A DNA stretch of 62,000 bases from Symbiodinium natans (taxonomy: Eukaryota > Sar > Dinophyceae > Suessiales > Symbiodiniaceae): the NCBI GenBank assembly GCA_905221605.1, contig CAJNDS010002066.1:1-62000 (forward strand), read 5' to 3'. A program made the translations under genes and the position numbers. Below the pieces are notes generated by a model, which ran no database searches, was not told the DNA's origin, and saw only the letters and a program-made list of their open reading frames with translations. Numbering within the stretch: position 1 is the stretch's first letter; every line of letters starts with the position of its first letter. Positions 1 through 10,780 of the stretch are shown one piece after another.

Positions 1-186
1 GAAGAAGAAGAAGAAGAAGAAGAAGAAGAAGAAGAAGAAGAAGAAGAAGAAGAAGAAGAAGAAGAAGAAGAAGAAGAAGAAGAAGAAGAAGAAGAAGAAG
101 AAGAAGAAAGAAGAAGAAGAAGAAGAAGAAGAAGAAGAAGAAGAAGAAGAAGAAGAAGAAGAAGAAGAAGAAGAAGAAGAAGAAGA
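1..186. repeat. (GAA)n microsatellite
   Basis: Near-perfect GAA trinucleotide array with one interruption near 108. The window starts inside it. Confidence 0.97.
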
Positions 187-239
187 AGCAAAAGCAGAAG
201 CAAAAGAAGAATAAGAAGGAATAAGAATAATATGATGAA

Positions 240-362
240 GAAGATGAAGCTGAAGCTGAAGCTGAAGCTGAAGCTGAAGCTGAAGCTGAAGCTGAAGCTG
301 AAGCTGAAGCTGAAGCTGAAGCTGAAGCTGAAGCTGAAGCTGAAGCTGAAGCTGAAGCTGAA
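240..362. repeat. (GAAGCT)n hexamer array
   Basis: About 20 copies of a GAAGCT hexamer follow the GAA tract. The open frame across it (232-483, alternating Lys-Leu) is a product of the repeat, not a gene. Confidence 0.95.
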
Positions 363-642
363 GAAGATGAAGGAGAACAAACAAAAACACTCGTTCTGTT
401 GCCGACACAACGCCATTGCGGAGAAGACTCGTGTGGCTGAGTACACTGCAGGGGCCCGAACAAACACCGGTTTTGTCCCCTAAACTCCCGATATAGCTGC
501 ATAGCCGCATAGCCCTAACTCCTATCCCCAACCGTTGTTTTTTGAAGCGTCGTGGACCCAGCCCATGGAATCTATCACCAAACACATACAGCTTGGATGG
601 AGGGTCCAGGGTTTAGGGGTACAAGTGATCTTTGAACACAAT

Positions 643-716
643 CCCTAAACCCTAAACCCTAAACCCTAAACCCTAAACCCTAAACCCTAAACCCTAAACC
701 CTAAACCCGGTTTAGG
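643..716. repeat. head-to-head telomere arrays
   Basis: Nine CCCTAAA units run straight into GTTTAGGG with no unique sequence between them. Confidence 0.95.
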
Positions 717-1244
717 GTTTAGTGCGCGCTGGAGCCGGAAGAATCATCGAGCCTACTTCTGCCCCTGTGCAACTGAAAGCTAAAAACTTCGGAGTCTTCT
801 CCCAAAAGTTCTCTCAGTTCCTGAGTTCACAAGCCCCCAAAAAGTGTACACTTTCAGTTCTATAGTAGGGATTGGAACCCTAACCCTAAAAGAAGGAAAA
901 ACACAAGGTCCACTCCCCAGGGGCCGAGTTCTGGGCAAGACTGGAGCCTTTGAGTGTCTTGACAGTTTTTCTTGGTCCTCTTCCAGGGCTTTAGGGTTCA
1001 GGGCTTAGGGTTTAGTTTCCTCAGCCTGAGTGGTCGGGTTTGAGCTTCTAGGGTTTTAGGGCATTTAGGGTCCAGTGTTCACGGTGTGGGTAACGTTGGG
1101 GTCTTGGGGGTTTGGGCTTGAAATTTCAGGTTAGGGTTTAGGGTTTCGGGTTTACTAAACCCTAAACCCTAAACCCTAAACCCGAAGCCCTAAACCCTAA
1201 ACCCTAAACCCGAAGCCCTAAACCCTAAACCCTAAACCCTGAAC
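717..1244. other. unique sequence and degenerate heptamers, no gene seen
   Basis: Contains scattered TTTAGGG variants and a 40-bp motif (AAGCCCCCAAAAAGTGTACA and following bases, about 830-875) that recurs near 20470. No convincing exon. Confidence 0.5.
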
Positions 1245-1331
1245 CTCTCCGGAAGCCGCCCTCAGTTGCTGGGCTGTCGGGTCGCTGGAGTTGGAAAACG
1301 CCAGGCAGTGAGATGAAGGGGAAGCCGAGTC
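1245..1331 (-). CDS. predicted internal exon, unknown protein
   Basis: 87 bp open in frame for 29 codons, with peptide containing DPTAQQLRAASGE. The minus-strand borders are CTCAG| before it and |GTTCAGGGTTTAGGG after it. A second frame is also open, so the frame is provisional. Confidence 0.4.
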
Positions 1332-2325
1332 CTGAGTTTCAGGGTTTAGGGTTTAGGGTTTAGGGTTTGGGGTTTAGGGTTTAGGGTTTGGGGTTTCGGG
1401 TTTAGGGCGTTCCAGCCATACAGAGAATTTGGCTCGCACTGTTGTTCGTTTTTCCCCACGTGAAATGAGTTCACATGACTAGCTAAGCTACTTAAACTTT
1501 CCATCGGTCGAAGAACTTTAAATGATGCAAAAAGCTTGCGGCGCCAGGGCAACTTCTCCTTGCAGGCTTGAGGGATCATTCAAGGCCTGTTAGGTATGAA
1601 CCCTTTTGGCTGAAGACTGTCCTTTGGGACTTGGGCCCTTCCGGAATGAAGTTGAAACATGCTAAAGCTGCAACTTGGCCTGTTTCTTTCGGAAACATGT
1701 GAAAGTACTCTCATGGTAGCGTGAGTTGGGTTAGGTTCTCCATGATATTTGATTCTCCCCAGTTCCATCGTCTCCACAACGTAGCTTATTTATCGAGCAT
1801 GCGTTACTGGGGGCCCACGACATGTGTCAGTATCATGAAGCTGTGAAGAGGTGGTTCAAACCTGAAAGCGACTAAGCAAAACAATCACTGGCTAGTTCCT
1901 TATTGCGCTGCTGGGGCTGCTTCGTTTATCTGACTAGAAGAAACAAATGGCTTCTACCAACAATGTCATGAAGAGAATGCATTTTGAAACAGAACTCTTA
2001 CTGGTATCCGTTCCCCCAGGGTGAAAACAAAAAAGCTGAACTGCTTTGATTGGTTGAGCATTATTTTGGGTCACTTGCCTAAAATTCAGCTACTTTACTA
2101 CTAACCTGCTGGTTAATTTGAATCTTTCATGTCGGGTCACACCCCAAGTATCCGCACTTATCCCCTTCCCCCCCCCCCTTCCCCCCTTCCCCCCCCCCCC
2201 CCCCTTCCCCTTCCCCCCCCCCCGCCCCCCAGAGTATCATACCGACATTGAATCCCCCTAAGCCCTAAGCCCTTAACTCTAAACCCTAGCCCTAAACCCT
2301 AAACCCTAAGCCCTAAACCCTAAAC
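1332..2325. other. array, interrupted open frame and C-run; no firm gene
   Basis: TTTAGGG/TTTGGGG units run from about 1340 to 1405. On the minus strand one frame stays open from 1777 to 1346 except for a TGA immediately followed by ATG at about 1580. It could be two small ORFs or a broken gene. An interrupted C-run lies at 2163-2231. Nothing else was recognised. Confidence 0.4.
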
Positions 2326-3811
2326 AGCTTCAACACCGCATCCAGGCAGCTGGTCAGGATGCTCAGGCCGATGTCAGTGTAGGAGGTCTTCGCAGTCCTT
2401 TGCAGCTTTTGTGGGGTCTTCCATCGGTTTTTATGTTTTTTTATAAGGAATGAGGGTTCTGTAGGGTTTCCATAGTTTTTTTGTTTATAGGGTCCTGTAG
2501 GTTTTTGTTTATAGTTTTTTTTGGCTGGGTTTTTTGGTAGGGTTTTCTTTGGGGGTTTTTAGGGTGTAAAGGTGAGGGTGGGAAGTGGTGGTGGTCGGGG
2601 GGTGGACGGGCTTGGTGAGGTTTAGGACTCTTCTTTTCGGGCTTTGGGGTGTCGCTTCGGCGCCGGTTCTCTTCACATGTAGGGTTTAGGGTTTAGGGTT
2701 TAAGGTTTAGGGTTTAGGGCTGGGGACTTCTGAGGATTTCATAGGGCTTTGGGTTTGGAGGTTCTGCGGCTCAGGGGCTTTGGCCTGGGGCTGAAGGATC
2801 CGAACTCCGAACGAACAAGGGTTGGAGGGCTTTGGGCTCAAGGTTTTCAAACCCCCCAAACGCAAAGTAGCGCCCTAAACCCTAAACCCTAAACCCTAAA
2901 CCCCAAACCCTAAACCCTAAACCCTAAACCCTAAACCCTAAACCCTAAACCCTAAACCCCCTCAAAGTTTAGGGTTTCACCCTCATGGCATTCTGACGAG
3001 AGCAAGGAGCTCGGCTGCGCTAGCTGTGTGTGGGAGCGAACCAACAGCATCCAGAAGAGCAACAAAGGGTGGGCCTAGACGGTTTAGGGTTTAGGCTTTA
3101 GGGTTTAGGGTTTAGGGTTTAGGGTTTAGGGTGCAGAGACGAAGGGACTAAAGGAGGGGCCCGTAGCAGAGAGCATAGGGGTCATTGTGGGGGTTATTTA
3201 TTAGGGGTTACGTAGGGTTTGATTTTGTTAATGGGCTACTTAGGTATATGGGGACGATGTAAACTTACCCTACACCCAATACCCTCAACCCCAAAACCCT
3301 AAACGCTAAGCCCTAAACCCCAATTTGTTTTTCTTCTTCCTTCCAAGCTGCGCAATCTCCCGGCTTTTCTGATGGTCGAGCTCCATTCGGCTTCCTTTGC
3401 CGCGGTAGAAGATGAGGTTGAAGGCATCCTGATACTAAAGGAAAAGCCCTTAAGGTTTAGGGTTTAGACGTTACAGGGTTGCTGGTTCTCAATAGGGAAG
3501 TAGGTCGGTAGGTTTAGGCTTTAGGCTTTAGGCTTTAGGCTTTAGGCTTTAGGCTTTAGGCTTTAGGCTTTAGGCTTTAGGCTTTAGGCTTTAGGCTTTA
3601 GGCTTTAGGCTTTAGGCTTTAGGCTTTAGGGTTTAGGGTTTAGGGTTTAGGGTTTAGGGTTTAGGGTTTAGGGTTTAGGGTTTAGGGTTTAGGGTTTAGG
3701 GTTTAGGGTTTAGGGTTTGGGGTTTAGGGCTTGGGGATTTTAGGGTCTCCAGCCTTGACGGAGGTGTTGGCCCCGGCAACGATCCCGTCGTAGTGCTCGA
3801 AGAAGAAGTTC
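2326..3811 (-). CDS. three-exon gene model A, unknown protein
   Basis: Exons 3811-3754, 3428-3319 and 2397-2326 on the minus strand join in phase (0, then 2+1). Peptides include FFFEHYDGIVAGANTSVK, AFNLIFYRGKGSRMELDH and DIGLSILTSCLDAVLK. They are mixed charged and hydrophobic, unlike the low-complexity surroundings. The first intron has a GC donor (AAG|GCTGGAG), which dinoflagellates tolerate, and ends ATCAG. The second starts GTTTAGGG and ends GCAAAG; it is about 920 bp and may hide another small exon near 2996-3070. The last exon ends GCT|GTTTAGGG, so the gene continues. The 3319-3428 island is also open on the plus strand, but the minus frame is the more protein-like. No family recognised. 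Confidence 0.5.
3513..3728. repeat. TTTAGGC array switching abruptly to TTTAGGG
   Basis: About 16 units of TTTAGGC are followed, with no transition zone, by about 14 units of TTTAGGG. The block lies in the GC-donor intron of model A. Confidence 0.95.
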
Positions 3812-4658
3812 CTACCCGACCATGGAACCGCCAAAGCCCTAGGGTTTAGGGTTTAGGGTTTAGGGTTTAGGGGGGTAGAGGCCCTAAACCCCTGGAAGCC
3901 CCCTGAACCCCAAGAGTCTGAAACCTCCTGAACACCAGACACACTAGAGCCCCCAAAGTCCCTTCAACTAAAGCTCGAATAGCCTACAGGGGGTTTGGGG
4001 AAATGATCTCTGTGAAGTCTTAATTTACTACATAAATGCATAAACTGCAGGCCCTAAACCCTTAACCCTAAATTATTGTTAATTATTTTACTTCGAACAT
4101 CCCCACCTTGCTCCTCGTTAAAAGGAAAGAGCGCAAACAAGATGTTCAAACAAAGACACATTGATTCAAATACGCTTTCTTAGTTTTTGCTTGCAATTGG
4201 GGTTGGGCACTCCAGGGAGTCTCTGGGGCTGGGCACTCCAGGAGTCTCTGGGGCTGGGCACTGTAGGTAGCCTGTGGGGTTGGGCACTGCAGGGAGTCTC
4301 TAAAATTGGGCACTCCAGGGAGTCTCTAGGAGTAGAAAGGGCGAGGAGAAGAGTTCCGGGCGAGGAGAAGAGTTGAGTTTAACTGCTAACAACCCCACAC
4401 CGAAGGTGGGGAAAACAACATCCCTGTGTGACTCAGTTGCAGTTCTTCCTTAGTTAAGTGGTCTTGGGCTCTTTGGGCCTACTTTGTTCAACAAGACCCC
4501 TGCCTGGGCGTCTTGGAAAAGATGCGTTTTTGACTTCCGCCGTTTGGGTCCCCGCCGCCCATGACCAACTGGAGGTGCCTAAGCCCCAATCCACACTGAG
4601 GTTGTGGTAGTATAGCTCCCCCAACCCCTCAACCCTAAACCCTAAACCATAGTTATAG
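3812..4658. other. no gene seen; tandem repeat 4200-4330
   Basis: Holds short TTTAGGG blocks and about five copies of a 28-30 bp repeat built on GGGCACTCCAGGGAGTCTCT (about 4200-4330). The small ORFs across it are repeat products. Confidence 0.7.
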
Positions 4659-4802
4659 GATCCCATCGTGAAACGGTCAAGGACATCCGGGAGTTTGAGC
4701 GGACAGTGTTGCTGGCTTTAAAAGGGCGCGCCAAGCGGAAGCGTGCTCTTTGTGACTGCGACAGCAGTCTGCCGACCTACCCGTCCACTCACGCCTCCCA
4801 CG
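4659..4802 (+). CDS. predicted exon, plus strand, unknown protein
   Basis: 144 bp after ...CATAGTTATAG| and before |GTTTAGGG. The open frame contains DIREFERTVLLALKGRAKRK. A related stretch at 22768-22825 differs mainly at third codon positions in this frame (Arg-Ala-Lys-Arg-x-Arg-Ala), which favours the plus strand. The minus strand is open too. Confidence 0.4.
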
Positions 4803-5251
4803 GTTTAGGGTTTAGGGTTAGGGTTTAGGGCTTAGGGAAATATTCTAGACTGGAAGCTGTTCCACATCAACGCGGGGGCCCCGAGCCCTAAACCCCAAAA
4901 CTCTTCAAATCTCTGGTCCCAAACGCTGGGTTAGGCTTTCGTGCTTTGGCACCCAAAGCCAAATTCGGGCCCGGTGGGGGGGAGTGGGGGTCGTTCTGAG
5001 TCAGATTAGGAATCGCGTGATGAAAGTGTATCATGTGAGGAGCCTCCAGGCATGAAGTGTCATACTGTGGAGGCGGAATTTGCACAGAGAAGGCATGAGA
5101 CGAAGCCCAGCCAAGCGAAACATGATCTGAGAAAGACAAACGCTGCTCCTCTTCCCTCTTTTTTTCGTACCTAACCCGTTATCACTGGGATCTCACGAGT
5201 CGAATGAAACCCTGAACCCCGAACCCTAAACCCTAAACCCTAAACGCTAAG

Positions 5252-5310
5252 GTGTACAAAGCCTGGCCTGATGCAGCGCGGGGAGAAGAAGCCAAGTGGC
5301 ACCTGGCCAG
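5252..5310 (+). CDS. predicted short exon, plus strand
   Basis: 59 bp between CGCTAAG| and CAG|GTAATG; reads VYKAWPDAARGEEAKWHLA. The minus strand is open but less protein-like. Confidence 0.4.
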
Positions 5311-5373
5311 GTAATGGGACACTCGACCGCGGAGTACTCCTAGGAATCAAAGGGGGCACCCTGTTTGGGTTTT

Positions 5374-5521
5374 AAGGGGATTGTAAGGGAACCCCAACCC
5401 TGAAAGGAAATAAGGGCCTACCAAGGGGATTGTAAGGGAACCCTTAACCCTAAAAGGAAATAAGGGCCTACTAAGGGGATTGTAAGGGAACCCCAACCCA
5501 AAAAGGAAATGAGGGCCTACT
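5374..5521. repeat. three 49-50 bp tandem copies
   Basis: The unit begins AAGGGGATTGTAAGGGAACC and ends GGGCCTAC. Relatives with the same start and end motifs occur near 37225 and 50560. Confidence 0.93.
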
Positions 5522-5655
5522 GAGAGGCTAGGGGTTCAGGGTTTGGGTTGCATAAAGGTTTCGGGCCTGTGCTTGGGGGCACGATAAAGACAACACGCCT
5601 AGACCTAAACAACACCTTTGCTGCTGATTTTGGGATGTCCTGCCCCGATAATGTG

Positions 5656-5774
5656 AAAACCCCAAACCCTAAACCTAAACCCTAAACCCTAAACCCTAAA
5701 CCCTAAACCCTAAACCCTAAACCCTAAACCCTAAACCCTAAACCCTAAACCCTAAACCCTAAACCCCAAACCCT
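5656..5774. repeat. (CCCTAAA)n array
   Basis: About 16 near-perfect units. On the minus strand this forms the 5' part of the intron that follows exon 5777-5832. Confidence 0.95.
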
Positions 5775-5776
5775 AC

Positions 5777-5832
5777 AGTCAGCTTCGCGACCTTGATGCC
5801 GTCCGCCACGCCGGCCACCGCTTCAGGGCCTT
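5777..5832 (-). CDS. predicted internal exon
   Basis: 56 bp reading GPEAVAGVADGIKVAKLT, donor ACT|GTAGGG. Its acceptor, CCTCCAAGTAG|, is the outer end of a family-A inverted-repeat element lying immediately to its right. Confidence 0.5.
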
Positions 5833-6592
5833 CTACTTGGAGGTTCAGGCTACTTATAACCCCAATGATCGCTGAACGTATACGTCCCCTGATTACTGAA
5901 TAACTTGCTCCGTCCCCCGATGTTTGCTAGTGTTGTGGGTCAATGCGAAGCTGTGAACCAAGAACCCGCCGGGTTTCTGGACGTGACTAGGTTGTTTAGG
6001 GTTTAAGGTTTAGGGTTTCAAGGTTTAGGGTGTAGGGTTTCAAAGGGATACGTCCTGGGCTTCAAGATTCTCAAGCGTAGGGGTCAGAGTTGAGGGTTCG
6101 TGTTTTTACCGTAGATGTCTGGCCGTAGCTTACCATGTTGATATCCCGATGCTCGCAGGCCAGAAGCACAGACAGCATTGAGCATGCACCTTTAAGTATT
6201 GATAGTTCTGCACTGTCGGTGCTGTAGCCCTACCCACAAAGTCGCACAAACTTCGACAGTGGACTTTCTTCGTTTGCCTGTGTGCAAAGTTGTGTGAGCC
6301 ATGGGGACTCTACTAGGGCTTAGCTACCCAACTACTGTTGAAGGGCAAGTGGGTTGCCCCCAACATCCCAAAAGGACGCTATTATGCTCAAATCGTTTTT
6401 GGATACCCCTTGACCTTTCTGCTTCTTAGTGGGAAATTCGAGAAGTAGGTACCCCACACAATTCCGCAAAGGGGACAAGAGGATATGTGGTGCCTGCTTC
6501 CCTAATTCCGTACCAAGAACTGAGCTCGGAAAAGTGGCCAAACCCTAAACCCTAAACCCTAAATCCTAAACCCAAGACCCAAAAACCCGAAC

Positions 6593-6673
6593 CATAAGTC
6601 TGATTGAGCGCCCCGGCCCAAGGCATTGTTGCGCTGCGAGGCGTCGACGAAGTAGATGCGCTCGCGTTCGGTC
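6593..6673 (-). CDS. predicted internal exon
   Basis: 81 bp; best frame contains ERERIYFVDASQRNNALGRG. Borders CTCGAAG| and TATG|GTTCGGG. All three minus frames are open (GC-rich), so the frame is provisional. It is phase-compatible with exon 7226-7275. Confidence 0.45.
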
Positions 6674-7225
6674 CTTCGAGAGCACACGCGGTTTCGGGTT
6701 TAGGGTTTAGGGTTTAGGAGCTGGGCGGCTTTGGGGTATTTCGTCAAGGTGGTGCTCTTGGCTTTGGGGACCCCGTTTTGAAGATTCCGGGCGTAACATA
6801 GGGGCCACATTCGGAGTGTATGAAGGGAGACTTTAAAAGATTCCCAACGTAAAAAAGGGGCATGTTATAGGACTGTATTGAGGGAGGCTTTTCGGGGTTC
6901 CGAGGGGGCTTTGGGGCATTTTGGGTCTTGCTTGGTAGCCCAGCAACCATATAACAAGGCTACACTTTTTGTTGGGTAGGCTACTGAAAAAGGGAGCCCA
7001 GGACTAAAAAAGGAACAGGGTACCACTGGGGTACCAAGTTTGGTGTTCCAGAAACATTAGGAGCTTAAGAATTTGTTTTTTTCTCCTCCCCCTCCCTCTC
7101 CCCTCCCGGGGGTTCCGAGAAGAGGGGTACCCTTTTTAAGGGGGTTTTCCACCCCAAATGGGGTACCCCTATTCTTGGGACCCTAAATTCTAAACCCTAA
7201 ACGCGAAACCCTGACAAGGACTAAC
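6674..7225. other. intron-like spacer with family-E-like fragments
   Basis: Contains TTTAGGG units, a stretch related to the family-E inverted-repeat element (about 6965-7045), a pyrimidine-rich run and CCCTAAA units. No exon was recognised in it. Confidence 0.5.
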
Positions 7226-7275
7226 CATCCATGAAGTCCTTGTCCCGGTTCAGTTCCAAGCTTCTCGGAAGTCGC
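7226..7275 (-). CDS. predicted short exon
   Basis: 50 bp between TTCTCCCAG| and TG|GTTAGT; reads ATSEKLGTEPGQGLHG. Joins 6593-6673 in phase across 552 bp. The region 7280-7720 to its right has open frames on both strands that I could not resolve. Confidence 0.35.
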
Positions 7276-7725
7276 CTGGGAGAAGATCTCCGGGGTAGGA
7301 TGCTGCAGCCCCATCCCACCAGTCCTGATCCTCAGGACCCAGTGTCTTGAACCCGCCATTCTTGCCTTGTCCATCCCTCCATCTGATGCCGTCACCCACT
7401 CCAGCTGTGCTCGGGACAGCACAAGACGCTCAGGCCCAGTATACCCATGGTTCCGAGCCTACAGTCTCTGCGACACACTTACGCAGTGGTTGCATTCATT
7501 CCTATAAGTCCATAAATTGCCTTCGCAAGTCGACCAGGAGCGCCAAAACCCCACACCCCCGAAGAGGGGCTGACTGAATGGGTTGCCAGCTCACTCTAAA
7601 CCTTCACCACTGCCTCTCCAAAGCAAGGGCCAAGCACAGTCGTAACTAAGGGTTCAGGGGTCCCTAAACGCTAAACCCTAAACCCTAAACCCTGAACCCT
7701 AAACCCAAAACGCTAAACCCTGAAC

Positions 7726-7778
7726 TTGGTGCGCTTAATACGCTTCAGATGCTGGTGCGTAAGGATGCAGCCCTCATT
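7726..7778 (-). CDS. predicted short exon
   Basis: 53 bp reading NEGCILTHQHLKRIKRT, borders CACCTAG| and CAA|GTTCAGGGTTTAG. Confidence 0.5.
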
Positions 7779-7829
7779 CTAGGTGCAGAAACTCGAGGGG
7801 ATGGCCGCTAGTCCCTGTCACGGGCTCTC

Positions 7830-7980
7830 CTACTACCCCTCCATACTATCCCCCCTGGTTTAGGGTTTAGGGTTTAGGGTTCCCCCGATAATTAAGGCTT
7901 TTTGGGGATAATTAAGCCTTGTCAAGGTTATTTAAGGGGGGAACCGAGGGGGGGGGGGGTAGTATAGAGGGGGGTAGCAG
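7830..7980. mobile_element. inverted-repeat element, family C
   Basis: 151 bp with about 26-bp imperfect terminal inverted repeats (CTACTACCCCTCCATACTAT...). The core GATAATTAAGGC...GATAATTAAGCC recurs at 12885-12950. No ORF. Confidence 0.75.
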
Positions 7981-8453
7981 GCTTTCCCGGGCCGATTCTC
8001 CAATCCGGCTGGTTGTGTTTAGGGCTTCGGGTACCCCCCCCCGAAAGGGCCATCATACGCCTAAGCCCGATACCTTGACGAAGTCCGTGAACCGCCCATG
8101 AAGACTGAAACCCCAACAACAATGCTGCGCAACCGCCCCCCCCCCCCCCCCCGGCCCCCCCCCCCCCCCCCCCCTTTTTGGGGGGTCTCGCTTTGGACAG
8201 GGCATAGAGAGCCCCTAAACCCTAGCGCTTTAGGGGTTCAAACCCCAAACCCTAAACCCCCCTAAACCCAAAACCCAAAACCCTCAAAACCCTAAACCCT
8301 AAACCCCAAGCCCTAAACGCTAAACCCACAATGAGTGGGGATCATGGGGGGTAGGTACCTAGGGCACCTTAGGCATGCTAGGGAGCCTTCGGGAGTAGTA
8401 GCCGGCAACCCCAAAACCCTAAAACCCTAAACCGTAAACCCCATCCCCCAAAC

Positions 8454-8511
8454 AAGCTCCAAAGCTCCTCCAGGCTTCCTTGATGACCGCTTTCATAAGG
8501 TCCGGCTTCGC
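8454..8511 (-). CDS. predicted internal exon
   Basis: 58 bp reading AKPDLMKAVIKEAWRSFGA, a plausible helix; borders CCTAAG| and CTT|GTTTGGGG. Confidence 0.5.
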
Positions 8512-8737
8512 CTTAGGCAAAGGGGTTTGGGGTTTGGGGTTTGGGGTTTAGGGTTTGGGGTTTGGGGTGGATCCTGAGGGGTTTCGGATTTAGGGTGTTT
8601 AAAGGGCTAGAAAGTCCTGAGCTACGGTCAGTTCTCTTAATTCTGGTCCCTTCGTGGGCACCGTAAATAGCCCCAGCTACTTAGGGGCCGCCTTATACTA
8701 AGGGCCCTAAACGGGACCATGATAGAGAGAAAACAGC

Positions 8738-8869
8738 CATATGAAGTAGGGTGCATATTTCCTGTACCCCCCCGCCCAAAAGGACACCCAATGCATACGC
8801 TCACCAACATTAAAAAGGAACCTTATATACACTCACCAAAAAACAGCAATATAAACCCTGCTCCATATA
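8738..8869. mobile_element. inverted-repeat element, family F
   Basis: Ends CATATGAAGTAGGGT... and ...ACCCTGCTCCATATA. The inner motif GGAACCTTATATACACTCAC is shared with a second copy at 49032-49124. Confidence 0.75.
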
Positions 8870-9043
8870 ATTTGTGAGTAACGGGTTCAAGTGGCTGCGT
8901 GTCCTGGGTTCTGGTTTAGGGCTTCCCCATCCACGCTACTCCCCCTCAAAAGCTCAACACCCTGCTAAGCGTGGACGGGGTAAGGGAGAAAAAACAAGGA
9001 ACCCTAAGCCCTAAGCCCTAAGCCCTAAACCGTAAACCCTAAC

Positions 9044-9418
9044 CCCTTCTTGAGGGAGAAGTGGCCGACTTGATGTAGATGGCCCAGCACTGCAGTGCCT
9101 CCATGGATACCTTGCGGAGGATGTTCTCCTTGGCTGCAGATTTGGGTTTGGGGTTTGGGGTTTGGGGTTTAGGGTTTGGGGTTTAGGGTTTAGGGTTTGG
9201 GTTCGTTCATGGTTCTTGATGAGGACTTCTATGAAAACTTATAGCATACCTTACATACATCAATGAACCCCTTGAATTCAACTTGAGGCGACTACAGAAG
9301 GGGCCCAAAATGCCCTCTAAGAGCCAACAAGGCTAGGGTTTGTAGGGCATAGCGTTTGTAGCCCTGCCGAAGAGCTCTAGAACCCAGATCCCCTGCAAAC
9401 TCATCGGCCCGGAACGAT
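9044..9418 (-). CDS. two-exon gene model B, unknown protein
   Basis: Exons 9418-9384 and 9133-9044 join as codon G|CC. Peptides are SFRADEFAGDL and then KENILRKVSMEALQCWAIYI. The first acceptor follows a pyrimidine run (TTTGCTTTTCTTCTTGGGGTTAAG|). The intron is 250 bp, starts GTTCTAG, carries TTTGGGG/TTTAGGG units on the plus strand near its 3' end, and ends TCTGCAG|. The last exon ends AAGGG|GTTAGGG, so the model continues downstream; exon 8454-8511 can follow in phase only in a different frame. The length and partner exons are unknown, and no family is evident. Confidence 0.5.
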
Positions 9419-9574
9419 CTTAACCCCAAGAAGAAAAGCAAACTCGTTTAGGGTTTAGGGTTTAGGGAGAACTTCAGGGCTCAGGAGGCTGGGGAGGGGA
9501 GCCAGGACTACAAAACCCTGAACTTCCTGAAGCCCTGCCCAGTAACCCTAAACCCTAAACCCTGAACCCTAAAC

Positions 9575-9678
9575 CCGAAATCCTATCATGCCATCAGTCT
9601 GGTTGTTTTCCTCTCTCCCTAGCAATGGCGCTTGCCTCCCTTTCCTCAAACTCAACCCTAACCCTGAGCTCGACAAGT
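9575..9678 (-). CDS. predicted internal exon
   Basis: 104 bp, acceptor AAACTTAG|, donor TTTCGG|GTTTAGGG; contains RKGRQAPLLGREENNQTDGM. Other frames and the plus strand are partly open. Confidence 0.4.
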
Positions 9679-9682
9679 CTAA

Positions 9683-9789
9683 GTTTAGGGTTTAGGGTTT
9701 AGGGTTTAGGGTTTAGGGTTTAGGGTTTAGGGTTTAGGGTTTAGGGTTTAGGGTTTAGGGTTTAGGGTTTAGGGTTTAGGGTTTATGGT
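9683..9789. repeat. (TTTAGGG)n array
   Basis: About 15 nearly perfect units. Confidence 0.97.
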
Positions 9790-10040
9790 TTAGGGGGTTT
9801 CCTCTCCCTTCTTCCTCCTAGAACCAGCCAGAGCGTCCACTTGATCCGCTGTCAGCGCCCTGATAGATCGAGAGGAGCCCGTTTGCAAGGGGGTGGAGAT
9901 CACCTCGGAAAGCGCCCAGGCACTCCAAAAAAAACCCTGAATTAAGGAACATACCCGAAATTTATGTATTCGGGTTGCTACTTGTCATGTAAGGGATATT
10001 CCCTTAACTAAGGGGTGGAGATCACCTCGAAGTGTGGGAG
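9790..10040 (-). CDS. two-exon 3' end with a duplication-flanked intron (model C)
   Basis: Exons 10040-10026 (LPHFE) and 9903-9790 (38 codons including stop; contains SRSIRALTADQVDALAG) join in phase 0. The intron 10025-9904 is 122 bp, GT...AG. An 18-bp direct repeat (plus strand GGGGTGGAGATCACCTCG, at 9890-9907 and 10012-10029) spans both splice sites: each copy carries CGAG|GTGATC. Without the insert the exon reads straight through. The insert has imperfect inverted ends (CCTTAGTTAAGG / CCTTAATTCAGG). The stop codon TAA (9792-9790) is supplied by the edge of the neighbouring telomere-type array. Confidence 0.6.
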
Positions 10041-10126
10041 CTGGGGGTTTGGGGGGGGGGTTTAGGGCTTGCAAGGTCCAAAGTTTGGGGTTACGGGCTT
10101 GGAGTTGAGCGTTTAGGAGCCTAGGA

Positions 10127-10190
10127 GCCCTAAACCCTAAACCCTAAACCCTAAACCCTAAACCCTAAACCCTAAACGTTTAGGGCCTGG
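10127..10190. repeat. CCCTAAA array meeting GTTTAGGG head-to-head
   Basis: Seven CCCTAAA units end directly in CGTTTAGGG, with no island between. Confidence 0.93.
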
Positions 10191-10737
10191 GGCGTAGGGT
10201 CTGGTTTCAAGGTTGGGGGGCCTTAAAATCGTCATAGCCCATGGCGCTCAATACCCCTAAAGCCGTGGAGTTGTGCTTGAAACCTTCAGTTTCTCTTGCG
10301 AACCGTTCCCCAAACCAACTAAAAGAGTCCCTGAACCCTACACCTCTGAACCCTAAAGCCCAAAATTCCTTGGCTGCACTCAGGAGGGTAGCTATAAATC
10401 AAACTTTTAGCTGCCTTAATCAGAAACCCAATAAACCCCAAAAAAGGGTAAGGATCTAAAGGTTACAGTAAAGTACCACAAAGATTCTAGAGGTCAAGCT
10501 CTGAACTTTCGGGCCTCAACCTCGCAAAGGGGCATTCGCAAGCCCCTGAAAACCCACATCCTCGAATGCCCTCGTAACCCTACACTCTCCCCCGTTGATG
10601 TAGGTTTGCCTTTGGTGTTGAGGTCTTTTGGGGGAGCTTACGTTTCCGTGGGAATCGGAAACCTCTAAGCCCTAAAGACCCTAGGGTTCGGGATATAGCG
10701 TTTCAGGTCTTCGAGCCCTTGTCTTGCTACGAGTCCT

Positions 10738-10780
<43 letters not shown>

